A DNA stretch of 64,000 nt, taken from Daucus carota subsp. sativus (Eukaryota; Streptophyta; Magnoliopsida; Apiales; Apiaceae). A model generated the notes under the pieces. That model saw only the letters and a list, made by a program, of their open reading frames with translations, was not told where the DNA came from and searched no databases. Of this stretch, positions 1 to 13,065 are shown piece after piece (the first letter of the stretch is position 1; each line of letters begins with the position of its first letter). A program made the position numbers and the translations under genes. The stretch spans positions 39,306,689 through 39,370,688 of the forward strand of contig NC_030381.2 in assembly GCF_001625215.2 (NCBI RefSeq), in the 5' to 3' direction.

Positions 1-249
1 ACGCCATTTAACCACTGACAAAAGTGTCTGGGTAGAGAACTCCCTTCTAAAGTAAAAAAGTTTTTTTGAAAGAAAGTTTAAAGTTGTTTGTGGGAGAGCT
101 GTATGATTTAACTTAACTAAATTACTTTGCAATTTTAGTAAATGATAACATTTGTTTGTCCTGTTTAACTTTTTGTAGTTAAATTGACCAAATTTTGACT
201 ATAATTTATATATATTGAATAATTTCAGAAAATTATAAAAAATATATTA

Positions 250-512
250 CTCCCTCCGTCCTTTTTTAGTTGTTAAATTTGATTTTGTGCCGGTCAAATT
301 GACCAAAATTTGACTGAAATTTATTAATATTTTATCAATTGATAAAATAGAAAAAATATGTCACCGGATTAATTTTTAATCTACTTTAAAATATAATTTT
401 CAGTTTTTTAAAATAATGAAAGTGTGACTTGAAATTTATAGCCAATAAATAGTCAATTCGACCAATATAAATAGAAATGTGACAACTAAAAAAGCGAAGG
501 AGGGACTAGGGA
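250..512. mobile_element. Stowaway-like MITE, family A copy 1
   Basis: Begins CTCCCTCCGTCC after TA and ends with a degenerate GGGAG before TA. The interior shares long blocks (TTGACTGAAATTTA, ATATGTCACCGG, TTTTTAATCTACTTTAA, TCAGTTTTTTAAAATAATGA) with 24843-25093 and 34134-34391, so the three are one family of about 255 bp. TIR sequence and TA duplication are those of Tc1/mariner Stowaway elements. Confidence 0.88.
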
Positions 513-1397
513 GTACTAGAATCTACATCTAATCTACTTTAAAATGTATGTTTTTGATTTTCAAGATTACATAAGTATAATTACTGATTATCGGTAAAGT
601 TTGGTCAATTTAAATCTAAAAATAAAAAAAGACAAGTAAATTGGCACGTAGAAAGTATGTTATTGCAGCAACTTAAGCCATAACAAATTGTCACCACCTT
701 TATTAGTAAGTATAGGCATATTTGAAAAACAAGCTTGAAACCAAACTAGAGAAAATTAATCTTTGAAGTGAATCTTAAAGTTGCTTCACTAATCAAAGCT
801 AAATAACTTATTATCTCAGATAAAAAAAGTTATTTCCGGAGGTATGCTAGAGATTCTTAGACGGATAACCATATATGTGAGAAACTTTAATATTTATGTG
901 AGACTGGCTATTGATTTCCTTATCTCATGATGTAATGCAGATTTATGTACATAATCCGATGCAAACCACCCAGAATTCGAAACCCAGAAAATAAACTAAA
1001 TCTGCTTAAGAATTTTGCCACACATCCGCAGTGGTCATTACCAACCCAATCCAATTGCAGAATCTTGTAAAAACAACCTCCAAACAAGGCCACAGGACAG
1101 AAGACAACTCAAAGTCTCAAACACGTGTAGTGCTACATGCAAAAAATTGAGTACAAAATTTTGCACAAAATGACATGCCAATTAACAGCATTTGATACTA
1201 GCAAGCCAAAGAAACCATTGATTCGAACTAAAAACCAGCAGCAACTTAAAGTGAGCCAGCATTATTACTAGGAAGCATACCAAGTGAATCATATAAGAAA
1301 TACTGTAATTGCCAAGTCTAGTTACTGAAGTTTCTAGTCATGAATATGGTTCCAATTCGTAGTTTTTTGTTTAATTTCTCTCTTTGGTCCCTTTCAG
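513..1397. other. Intergenic, nothing recognised
   Basis: AT-rich sequence downstream of the histidine kinase gene with no ORF, RNA gene or terminal repeat that I can support. Bases 1699-2187 are likewise unremarkable and include the kinase gene's likely 3' untranslated region. Confidence 0.5.
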
Positions 1398-1698
1398 GTT
1401 GTTTCATCCTTTCGGTTCATCTGAAAAAGTAGATACATGGTTTTGTAATCTACGACTTGGACCATGGTTGGAAAGAACGCCAGTTCTTAGACCAGTTGAA
1501 AATGGACTTGCCTATTATGACTTTTGACGATTACATTAATTTCCATTGTTTGTGTTATATTTTTCAGGGTACTGGGATGAAGCTCTATCGACACGAGTGA
1601 ACAATATCTGGAAGTGCAAAGATAAGTTTGCACAGAAGCAAATGCTCAATGCTGAACTTCATATTTTTGAAACTAATAATGTAATCCTTTTTAGTTAA
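1398..1698 (+). pseudogene. Two exon-like open stretches, unidentified
   Basis: After TTTCAG at 1397 a 42-codon open stretch runs to a TGA at 1525; it contains HPFGSSEKVDTWF and GPWLERTPVLRPVENG. After TTTTTCAG at 1567 a second stretch of about 43 codons contains YWDEALSTRVNNIWKCKDKF and stops near 1698. Both look protein-like in composition and both follow convincing splice acceptors, but no start or donor completes a gene. I do not recognise the protein. It may be a relic gene, or the end of a gene whose other exons are lost or too short to see. Confidence 0.35.
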
Positions 1699-2187
1699 GA
1701 CCTATCCAAAGTTCAAATTGAACATCCCCGAGTTCATAATGCACGCAACCTTAGTAATAATATTGTCAAGAATACTTTTACACTATCTAACGGTCTATCG
1801 ATCACAAACTAAATCACTATGAGAATTATACATCTCTTAAATAATACTTGATGAACTCTTGGCACTCAATTGTGATGGTAAACTGCTGACATCTGACATT
1901 GTGAAATCAAGTAATATTGCTTCTTATGTAGAGAAATGTATAATGTAATTACCTTGTGGGAAATGTAGTTACTTTAAACAGTGGAAGTAAAACGTCAACA
2001 CCAAGGACAAATTACCTACATTGGCAAGTAAATTTAAGTTATACATGGGGATCACAGTTCAGATTCATTCTTTATTTGATCGGGGCATATTGCCAGAGCC
2101 AACCATTACTAGGCTCGACTCATGCTGAGCCCAACTGTTCATTTACTTGCCATCTGTAGAACTGTAAAAGACTTGTAGATGTAGGTT

Positions 2188-5100
2188 TCATCTTCCATGA
2201 ATATCCATAATAACTTGTAGCAGCTTTGTTGGGTTCACTGGTTTTGGTATGTGATGATCCATTCCAGCTTGAATCATCATTCTTATTTCTGAATCGCTTG
2301 TATGAGCGCTTAAAGCTATTATTGGCTTGTGAATGCCATGATGTTCCTCTTCTTCTCGGATACGTCTAGTTGCTTCAAAGCCATTCATAATTGGCATCTA
2401 CAGCATAAAATTTTATTAATTCATGCACTAAGATGGCAAGAGACTGAAGAGTGAAGACAGGAATGCATACTCTACACAATCATTTCTTACACCTTTTTTT
2501 ACGATGTCTAGATTGATGCTATAGCAGAGTATATTTTAATTGCCTTGACATTCCTTAACAGGGTATTCTATTAACAACGCGATTAGAAATACTAATGGGA
2601 CAATATGTTTACCTGGCAATCCATAAAAATGTAATCGTAAGGTGGAACATCAGAAGCTTCTTGTTTCCTTTGATCATTCAAACTTTTACAGACAATTTCC
2701 AGAACCTCTTTTCCATTTTCACATATTTCGACACTGGCTCCAAGTTTAGTAATAACAGAACATGCTATTTTACGTAACACCATATCATCTTCCGCCACCA
2801 AGATCTTCTTCCCACCCAAAGGTTTCTCATTTACTGGCCCACCCTGTTCTTTGATATCCCCATGAAGTTTTGGAATGCTTTTAGCAGAAGAGTCATGTGT
2901 TGAGGTTAGCACTGTTTTACCACTAGTAGCATTGGGTCCTGAGGGGAATTTTTGAGTTGATGAATTAATTTTATTTTCTGCTGATGGTTGGTAGTTGCGC
3001 GTCAGTGCCTGAAAGTCCAGCAAAATCTGATATAAACGTGATCCATGTAATGGCTTGAACAAGATGAGATCATTTGGAGGGAGTTTATCCTTGTCAAGGC
3101 CTTGAACTTGAATATTTCGTGCTCCTGGTTTATCTAGCCAAACGATCCTGCTGCAACTACTGCAATGGCCTTTTCTGAATTCAGCCACGGCCTTGCTGAG
3201 TTCACGAAATGGTCCTCCATCAGTATCTATAACAATTATAACGAATATTGATGTACTGGTATTAATATTCTGAGTGGTAGAACTGTTTGGTGTCGGGTTT
3301 TTTAGGCAATCACTCCTGGAGCTTAGGTCAGGTCTTTCAGAAGAACTACTCTGAGAATGTAGCAGCCTTCTTTTGATAATTTTCAGAGTATTAGAAAACT
3401 GTTCATAGTTCTTTACAGCCAAAACTTTAATCCCTAGTCGCTCCATAGATTTCTTAGAAACCTTGCGCCTTTCTTCACTCTGGATGAAAAGAACAACTAA
3501 TGTTCCTTCTATCTTTTGACCACTCCTTGCAAGGTTTCTTCCTGAAGACTGATCAGATCCACCAGAAACGTAGCTACCAAGTGATTCAGGGTCATACTCT
3601 CTTGTATTTCCAGTTATGCAGTTAGTCTCGCATAGAGAGAGGTAAGTATTGAACTTAAAGCAAGTTCCTTTCCTGCCAACTTCTCTATCTTTAATCACGA
3701 TCTCTCCTCCCATTAGACGTACAAGAGACTGAACAATATTAAGCCCCAAGCCAGTGCCTTCTTGTCCATCAGCTGTCTCCTTAACCTGAACATAGTCCTC
3801 AAATACTGATTTCGCCTTCTCTTTGGGAATTCCCTTGCCTGTGTCATCTACCTCAAATATAAACTCCATGCAATTTTCATTTTGTTGGAAAGCCTTTTTA
3901 GCTTCATAGTCATTATATGCTTCAGCTTCTTTGGAGAACAAGAAAGGTAACCATGTCACTAGATTATTCCGAGTGTTGGCAAGTATTGAATCATCAAAAG
4001 TTGGTTTCCTGGCAAAAGCTCTTATTGAAACATGTCCCTCTGAGGTAAATTTGACAGCATTGCTAACCAAGTTACAGAGTATCTGTTTAAGCTTCCCTCG
4101 ATCTCCTCTAACACGGGAAAGCTTTCTAACCGAGCCATCATAGAGATCCAGCACCACATCTACACCCTTCTTCATGGCTACTGAATAAAACAAATCAGCC
4201 ACATCTTCGAGTAATTGTGCCACATCAAACTCTTCTTCTTCCAGTTGTATTTTCCCGGATTCAATCTTACTTGTATCAAGAATTGTATTCAAAATACCTG
4301 TACATTGTGAAATTTACACACTTTGTTAATATAAATGTAGTGTTTCTATGTCACTAACTAATATATGAGCTTACTCCTTACCTAAAAGGTCCTTTGTACA
4401 AGCTTCCATTTGTACTAAATTTCCCTCCAATTCGGATCTAGGATCTACCAGCTCGTGACATAACTCTATCAAGCCAGTCAGGCCTGCTAGTGAAGCACGC
4501 ACGTCATGGCTTGCACGGGCCAAGGCACGACTCTTATTCAAACTCTTCCTTTCAGCTTGATGGCTGGCTTCCATTTGCTGTATTAGAGCAGCACGTAACC
4601 CCATCTTTGTCCTTTCCCCGCAGACAACAAGAAGCAGAAGATAAACTGTAGTAACAAAAATAGCAGCTACTATAAACAGGACGGAAACAAGCACATTGTT
4701 GAAGCCATGCACAAAGCTCCGGGGTCTCTTATGTGGTATAGTCAATACATAAACCTGGAAAATGAACAATATTATGCATACTTATAAAATTTCCTATTAT
4801 CATATTGTGCTATTTTTCACTGATAGCAAACACTCTGGTTATTAACATGTTGAACTGAACTTTAATGTATTTAGTAGCACACAAATTAAACTTGGTGACA
4901 TTATAACCAAAATGAGCATGATTTTTTTTATTGCCAGTTCCTCACAAACGTAACAAATTCTAGCCTGGCGATCACAATTCATTAAACATACTAGCCTAAG
5001 TCCAAACAGAAGAAAGATGCCAGTTTATATCTCACGAATTTCGCCTAAACTAACCTAGGACCAGCCAACAGAATTCATCTTAATAAACAGACAACAGACC

Positions 5101-8047
5101 CTCCATCATGTATTCCACAATCTATATAGCATCTTTTACCTGTACTCAAATTTCTTCTATTAGTACTGTAATTCACAGATTTTGCAGGAGGCTCTGACTG
5201 TCCCTTACTTTATTTATTTTGCTGCACAATTCTTCCATAAGAGGTACTCGCACGTAACTGCATTTTAGGAATGTTAGAGAGAGTATTGCAGGCCTTTGTC
5301 ATCCGATCACCCAATCGGAATTAAAGATCAATTCTGTTTGATGCCTAGCTAGTTTTTTACTAGATCTGTATAAAGTACAGAGTTTTACTAGATGTCATTA
5401 ATTTTTATCTTTACTCATTAATCCCTTGCACTCCCTTGTGAAATAATGAATAAGAAGATGCACTTATCATCCAAAGTAAAAAGGTGAAGGAGCTGGAAGG
5501 AATCGGCTCATATACCACATTTACTTTTGATGAAATACTTGGCAAAGAAATTTAGGCAATTAGGCATAAGCTTCCCACAACTGGCCCCATTCTAGGTTCC
5601 TCATTCTTTCACTCCAATATCACCTATTATCTATCTTCATATGACAACCAGGTGCTTGAAAATTTTATAACTGTGCTGTACCATGCAAGTTTTAACATTA
5701 TCAGTGCACATCTCACATATATGAGAAAAAATTAATCAGAAAGAGAGGAAGGGGAGACAAACCAATTCCACCCCAAGAATTTTTAGGTCTGAGCAGTATA
5801 ACGAATACTTGATTTTCCAAATGTTGAAATTTGATTCCTCTGTAGTGCCATCATTCTGTTGACAAGTAACATTACCAACTTGACCTACTTGCACACCAAA
5901 TGAATCTATCAGCTGAACTGAAACTGAATTGCTCTTTATGACTACACGAGTGTTTGGAATCGTCCCTTCTAGTACTCCTACTCCATCTTTTGTAGCCAAG
6001 TATAAACTGCCACCCTCACCATCGAAACTGCAGAAGAAACTGAGCAATGGTTTCACACGGAAACCTAGAGATATAGTTCCTCTTCCATCCATAGCAGCTG
6101 TGTTAAGGAAATGGAGATCTTGGGAATCATTCCATGATGTTCCTAGTGAAGCAAATTTGTTTTTAGTTGCATTAGTAATACTTGGAGGAGTAATCACAGC
6201 TTCTCCGTATGGCTTTCCAGTGTTGCGACTAACTGGCTGAGTGTACCAGGTGTACATTGTTGAGTTTTTTTGGTTAATAGGCGATGAGGAGTTAAAATAT
6301 ACAGCAACAGGCTGTTGCTGATCTTCTTTGCTGTAGTATGAGAAGAACAAACCATCTGTTCCGGTAAATGAAACTTGTGAAAGGTATGGAATAGTTGAAA
6401 ATGCTTGAAACAGCAGAGGAGCCACCTGCATTCAGGATGAACTCACAAAGATTATCCAAAAATTATCAATTAAGCTATGCTGCCATTTGCTTAAGTTTAG
6501 TTGTAAGATATCCAAGGGCGGATCTAGTAAGAGGCACAGGGGGACACGTGTCCCCCCTGAAATTTTTTTTGACATTTTTTCACCATTCTAATCTTACAAA
6601 ATTATAGAAGCACAATTTAAAAAATATATGACTGTAATGCAAATTCAAAGTAGTTTAACATGATTAATAGCATCAGTGTTCTAATTCTACTGTTGTCTGT
6701 TGTAACCTTGACTCTTTTACTGCAGTCATTAGTAAGTGTGTACCTTTGATTCAATTATAGAAAATGAAAGCCTGGTTTCATTCACTGATGCGCTTAAAAT
6801 TCTTGCAAGATTTGTAGCAGATGAACTCAATGGAGCTAGTAATTTAGCTTTGCTTTCAATCTCCAATATCATTTCTTGGTTCAAAGTCTGAGAAATTCTC
6901 TCTATATCTTCAGTTGTCCTGACTTTAATGATATGTAGTAGCAATGCCACAGTCGGAAGCACCAGCACTATCAATACCTGTTTACCAAATTCATAGTATT
7001 AGATCATACTACAAAGTTTGTGCGCAGATGAAGATTCATACTTTGAGCAATCACTGACTTACATTATAGGATGGAGAAACTTATTGAGCAATCACTAACT
7101 TACATTATAGGATGCAGAAATTTATTTGCATAAAACTACAAGTGTGCAGAAATTAAATATATGCTAGTGACCATATCTGAAAAGTACCATGCATCTTGAT
7201 GTCCTAAGATTGATACCACAAGTTCATAACTCTTTTGACCTGACTTATCTGCTGTTTGCAGCATTAACTGTCCAATCTCTAAATAAACCGATCACAAAAC
7301 TCTAACAAAATGTATAAATGAAAGCGCACACACACACGAGTTATCAAAAATTAACACACATTCCGAGCACAACCGTAGTATGTACCAGAATAGGTGAGAG
7401 ACTGAAAGGCTGCATCAAGCTTATGTCAGATGAAACTGAGTGTTGAACCACGATTAAACAACATGTACACCTTTGGTTTATTTTAGATTAACCAACACAT
7501 TTGATTTGTTGTCACTTGTCAGGGCTTCCCAAAGTTGGGGTGATTTATAAATCGAAGAGAAACTTGAACAGGCCAAAACCTTGAACACCGATAATGAGCA
7601 TCACAACCCTTTATCTGCATTATAGGTGCAAAAATTTATTTGCATAAAACTACAAGTGTGCAGAAATTTAATATATGCAAGTGACCATATCTGAAAAATA
7701 CCATGCATCTTGATGTCCTAAGATTGATATCACAAGTTCATAACTCTTGACCGGCCTCTGATTCGAAACAAAACATTATCAAATACTCCTTTGGACATCA
7801 TAGTCGAATATTACTCCCAATCTATATCCTAGTATTCCACTCTACATCAAGATAGAGTTTTGAGTTTCATACTTCCATATCAACACATAAGTTGGAGTTT
7901 AACAGTGTCAAATGGTAATTATGGATCAAGAAGTAAAATACATATGCAAAGATAAATTACCACAACAATCAGCAAACCAAAATGACTCAGCACAATGGAA
8001 TTTTTCAGCTTCATTGTTCTTGAACATTGTCTTCTCTGTTCTGCCAT
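2188..8047 (-). CDS. CKI1: CKI1-like sensor histidine kinase, 6 exons
   Basis: Hybrid sensor kinase of the cytokinin-independent CKI1 type, expected to feed a His-Asp phosphorelay from a membrane. Exons on the minus strand are 8047-7961, 6977-6744, 6425-5763, 4754-4382, 4297-2613 and 2397-2188; all have GT-AG borders and phases agree, giving 1083 aa (Arabidopsis CKI1 is about 1120). Residues about 20-50 form a first membrane segment made by joining exons 1 and 2. A variable extracytoplasmic region rich in N-glycosylation sites follows, then a second membrane segment at about 348-372. The H-box is ASHDVRASLAG, with phospho-acceptor His411. The ATPase has an N box (LVSNAVKF), G1 (DDTGKGIP) and G2 (GTGLGL). 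The C-terminal receiver has Asp956/957, acceptor Asp1012 in FMDCQ, Ser1044 where Thr is usual, and Lys1066 in PKPVNP. Its acceptor motif is split by the last intron. The start is uncertain: ATG 8014 (MKLKNS...) is in frame and may be the true one. Family assignment is firm. Confidence 0.93.
7045..7126. repeat. 41-bp tandem duplication in kinase intron 1
   Basis: GAGCAATCAC(T)GACTTACATTATAGG and about 15 further bases occur twice in tandem with a 41-base period, differing at a few positions. Confidence 0.8.
7101..7752. repeat. Pair of ~140-bp direct repeats in kinase intron 1
   Basis: The segment at about 7101-7243 recurs at about 7616-7752 with few differences; shared strings include GCATAAAACTACAAGTGTGC and CCATGCATCTTGATGTCC. 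Both copies are inside the same intron of the histidine kinase gene, about 515 bases apart, so this is a local segmental duplication. Confidence 0.85.
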
Positions 8048-8194
8048 TAAAAATATAATTGTGGAATATGCAAAATTGAAACCACTTTCTTGTAATTACA
8101 TGCATGATATCCGGAAAGAATCTTGAAAAATCTCATTAGAAAGTCTAAGCTGATTTGAAACAAGAGCTTATATATGGCAACATATGATTTAGCT

Positions 8195-8790
8195 CATTTT
8201 TTCATGTTAAAACATTTAAATCTTGAGAGATTATTAAAAACTTAAGCCTATCGAATTTGTCACATTAGGAAGACAGAAAATGATGTTTACATGTGATGAT
8301 CATATAAAGAAATGAAAATATTTATATTTTAAAAACATTATAATTTTTTAAAAAATGTAGATATATTAGAAAAAATATAGGCGTGTAACATGTAATGTTA
8401 TATCACAAATGTATTTCTCAAACAATTACAAATATAATTAAAAATATAAAATATTAAAATCCAAGCTTAGTGTTTAGTAATGTGTAAACTACAATTATCA
8501 ACAAATCTAAATATCAAATAAAATATTTAATTTTACATTTCAGATCATGTTAATTATTTAAATTATTTAAGTTTTGTATTTGATCAGTAAACATATCTGT
8601 GAATGTAAATTTTATTTGAAAATTATATAAATTTAAATATATTATAACAAATGATGTAGTTCGGTTTTTCATGTTAAACAATTAAATCTTGAGAGATTAT
8701 TACACACTTAAACATATAGAAGTTTTTACATTAGGAAAAATATGAGAGATTGTTATTAGAGGAAAATAATCTTTACATGCACCATAATCA
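8195..8790. repeat. Pair of ~115-bp direct repeats upstream of the kinase gene
   Basis: TTTTCATGTTAAA(A)CA followed by TTAAATCTTGAGAGATTATT occurs near 8198 and again near 8668, and similarity continues for about 100 bases (CACATTAGGAA / ACATTAGGAA, TTTACATG). This is a diverged duplication in the kinase 5' region. The rest of 8048-10199 shows no gene. A GC-richer block at 9075-9290 could be a distal 5' untranslated exon of the kinase gene, but this is not proven. Confidence 0.6.
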
Positions 8791-10199
8791 TATTGAATGA
8801 GACCAACTTCTAGAATTTTCGAAGCATTAACGGAAATAGTTTCAAACTGATCGTGATTATACTTTGTACGGTACATTTGCAAGTTCAATGAACAGGATCT
8901 TTTGAATTCGGAGATTAAAATATTCTTTCCATATTATTTAGTCTTAGCATGTCCTCTGTAATTAATTGATAATTTTGATTGACGCGGACTCATGCAGAAC
9001 ATTGGGTATGCTAGAATAAATTATAATTTTTAGAAAATTGTATTTTTTATAATGTCCTAGAAATTATTTAAGCCCGGAGCTAATTATAATCGATTGGTGC
9101 TAAAGTTTGTCCGTAGCCCCAATCTAAACCTCTGAGCTTTTCAGTTCGGCTTGGTTTGAGTTTGTATTTTTCCTGGGGAAGTTGTGAATGAAAGCTTAGC
9201 GGAGAGTAATAACGGAGAGAAATTGACAGACGATACGAATCCGACAGAGTGAATTGACACAAAGGGAGAGTGTGACTCGCTAACTACTGTACACAAAGCA
9301 TCATTTGTTTTGTACCAGATTGTTTCTTTTGAAAGTTAACAATCTCTATCTTCTAGTACTAGGTTTTCTAATCACACCAATAACCAATTTGTCCTGTGTT
9401 AATAATGTCGAAATGGCAAGCAATGTACGGACTAGATAAAATGTGTTTCACACCTAATATGAATCTTTGTCAAATGCCAGACAAGCAATCAGCTGTGTAA
9501 TACTGCAGCACAATTAACGGAAATATTAGCCAGCCTAACCAATTCCATGTACTTAACTGGTAACTGCCCTGGTATCCGCTCTTGGCCGAATGGTGAAGGA
9601 TTGTAACCTCTAAACGAATATGGTAGGACGTCTGTCAGGCTCGTGCTTCATGCTTATTGTCCAATCGTTGTTTAAAATTTGAAACAAAATTCTATTCGAT
9701 GTGATGGATCTTCTCATCCAGGAACATATGGTAACAGGTAACTTGACTGGTAAATCTGTTCTTTTATCACCAAGGAAAAACAACTCATGGTTATGAAAGT
9801 CTTCTTCCTTCTTTACAAATTTGCAAGTTTTGAAACATCTGTATTCTCTTTCAACTATGAGTATACAAACAACCAGAAAGTTGTAGAGGGACAAGATATA
9901 CATATGATTATGCTCTTTTTGTCCTTCGATGAAGTAATTTCTAGAAATATTAACTTTATTCTATAACTTTGTCAATAACAATAGAAAAAACTTGCTATTG
10001 TTTTCCCCGCAATAAGAGGGTGTTTGTACTATACACAAAGGACTCATGCTTGCCTGGAAAAACAAGGGCTCTTGCTCTACTATGACTACATCTAATATAT
10101 ATATGAAATCAACAAATATGATTGACTTGAAATGAAATCCATCTTTTTGAGCATGAAGATGGATTTCATCGAGATCTTGAAGGTAAAGATCCTCCTCCT

Positions 10200-12998
10200 T
10201 CACGTGGAATGTATTTCAACTCTATGTTCAAGGTGATCTTCCGCCTCCGCCCCCGCCTCAGCCTCTTCACCTCCTCCACTTTCAGAAGATGGTTGAACTT
10301 CTTCAGGAGCCTAAAAAGTTATTGAACATTGGCAATAGTTAGTTTCACTTGAGTATTATGATGCAGAAAGAGGTAATTTGTTTAAAAGAAATGCCTGAAC
10401 TAACCTCGTATTGATGCCTGTTCCGTAAACTCTTGCGGATTGATCTTACTATGAGGATCATTACATATATGGGAAGTACTATTCCAGTGGTTTTTGCAAC
10501 AAGTAGCTGCAGTGATAACAAATGAATACAGACTTAATTTAAGATCATGAGGCAATCAAGTCCAGAAAATTTTGAAGTCAGTCTAAACTCGAAAGCAATC
10601 ATAATAGCTAAAACAAAGTTTGGTGTGCTCACAATAAAGAGTGAAAACGGGAAATTTTCTGTTGCGCCGACGAGCAACGTGAAAACATGTTGCAGGAGGA
10701 AAAGTATTGTGAACTGCAAAGATGATGAATATATAGGATTAGTGAAAGTGTATCAAATTGTCAAGTTAGAATAGCACTACTATTAATAATATAGAAAAAA
10801 GTACATATCTATAATCATACTTGACAACAGTCGACTAATAGTTATGATGATATGCGGCTCAGCCATGGCCTGAATTATTGTTAGTGAGCTAATAATGGAG
10901 TCACATTGGGGTTTGGCTGGTTTTTGGTTTGGATTTATGTACTACACATGATCGTGTTTGTCTTTTGTAAAAAAAATAACAGAGTAAATTCCAAACACTT
11001 TAAATCAAAATACATGAAATAGGGTAGGATCCATTATACACAATGGCCTCGAGCATCAGCTAATGTTAATATTCGAAGTATAGAGGTAAATTTGGCGTAT
11101 ATCCTATCCTCCCGCATGAAACCATGCTCAAGGACTTAAATCTTGGGTCACAAATTCAAAAAATGTGGTTGTAGTACAATCAAGATCACTAGTGGTTTAA
11201 AGTCTAACAATAAAAGCTTAGTTGAAAATATTATTGTGCATATCCAACTACAGGCAGGTGTCGTGTCCATCGTCCATTAAATAGTTGATTGCCTTTCGTT
11301 AATGCTTAGCAACTTAAAATGGCTACAAGGCCATATTCATCAAATGTGAAGTTCTTGAATTCAATGGCTAAGATACTTTTTAAAAATTATTAGAGAAAAT
11401 ATAAACTTACTATCAGAGCAACCACTCTGAAGCAATTCCAGCGATTCGATGAGAATTCACTGGTGATCAGCTGCTCGTCCAAACCTCCTTGCCCTCTCCT
11501 GGGAACTAGTAAACTTCCCCTATATTGATCAAAAAACACTTGTCAGATCAATAACACAAAATATAATAATGATAATAAATGGATTTTCTTTCGCTTTATT
11601 TTACACATTTAAAGCCTGAAATGAAGTAAACTGTATATGGTAGTGGAGGTTGTTATTTGACTTGGCTAGCGTTTTAAGTTTTAAACATGCCGGCAACTTA
11701 GACAACACCTTTCTTTAGACTAAAGCCTGCAAATGATGATTTTGCTCAAAGAAGATATTATAGCAGCCTTGACATAAAACTAACAATACCAAATTATCTT
11801 TAATCTGAATTATTCTTATTGTCAATTCATGTTATATAATTAATGGAAGAATAGAAACATATAACTGATAATAATGTAACATTGTGCATGTATATTGATT
11901 ATGGAGGAATAAATACCTTATGGTAACAGATCCATCCAGCAAGACCTTATCGACAGGGACAGTATACCCAGGTTCGAAATTCTGTAACATGGCAAAAGTC
12001 CTTCTCAATACAATACAATTAATAGGCAACCAATTTCTTTATTTAAAAAAATTCTCGATTTAAAATTCAAATACTATCATGTACACCTTTTCTGCAGAAA
12101 AAATTATCCATAAAGTTAAAGCCAACATAAAAAACCAGATTCTCCGTTACGAATTCAATTATCAATTCAACTTAATTTCTTAATACCAAAGGTTTTGAAA
12201 CTTAAAATATGAAGTCATGTATGTTAAAACCATAGTTTCTGGATAAGAACAATGACAGCAGGGTCTCTTTCTTCCTGTATATACCACCTGGCTGCTTGGA
12301 TTCATTGCTTATCTTCATTTCGCTTTCAATCAATATATAGGTAAAATGATTCCAATAGCAAAGTTTGTTTGCAAAAAAATTATGCAGCAAGAGTCCAATC
12401 GGACATGATTAGAAAACAGAACATCAAAGTTTAAAAATCATGATTAATTAACAAAAATAAAAACAGAGTGTCTGGAATTTGAACAAGAAATAGAAAGGAC
12501 AAATTAATTAACCAGATAATGGATGAGTACTCTATTTTATTTGTAACTTTGTCAATAAGCAAAACTCCAAGTTCTAAGAAGAACCCAGAACATCCAAACA
12601 GAGATAATTAAAACACTAAACACCGACTTAATTATTCAAACCTGCAAGCATATTTCACAGGTGGTGTCTCCCTTTTCTTCACACCACCTCTGTATGCAGT
12701 CCCTGTGTGCATACTGTAAGCAAACAAGAAATCATCAAGACCAGCTCAAAAGAATTCAACATAAATTAATATATTTGAGAATTATAAAACCGTGAGAACT
12801 CTGAGAATCAAATTTGAAAAGCAAAAGTACAGTTTTGCAGAACCATTGTACAAAATGCAGAATCCTTTGGAGGGGGGGGGGGGAGAGAGGGAGAGAGGGA
12901 GGGGAGAGAGAGAGGGAGAGGGAGAGGGAGGGGGGAGGGAGAGAGAGAGAGCGAGAGGGAGAGGGAGGGAGAGGGAGAGGGAGAGGGAGAGGGAGAGT

Positions 12999-13065
<67 letters not shown>

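Noticed and set aside
10820..10869. Apparent exon ending the RING-CH gene (GCCATGGCTGAGCCGCATAT on the minus strand)
   Set aside because: It has an acceptor and a short open frame, but no donor gives a phase compatible with the next exon. The segment 10713-10633 matches the family's membrane helix and fits in phase, so that one was used.
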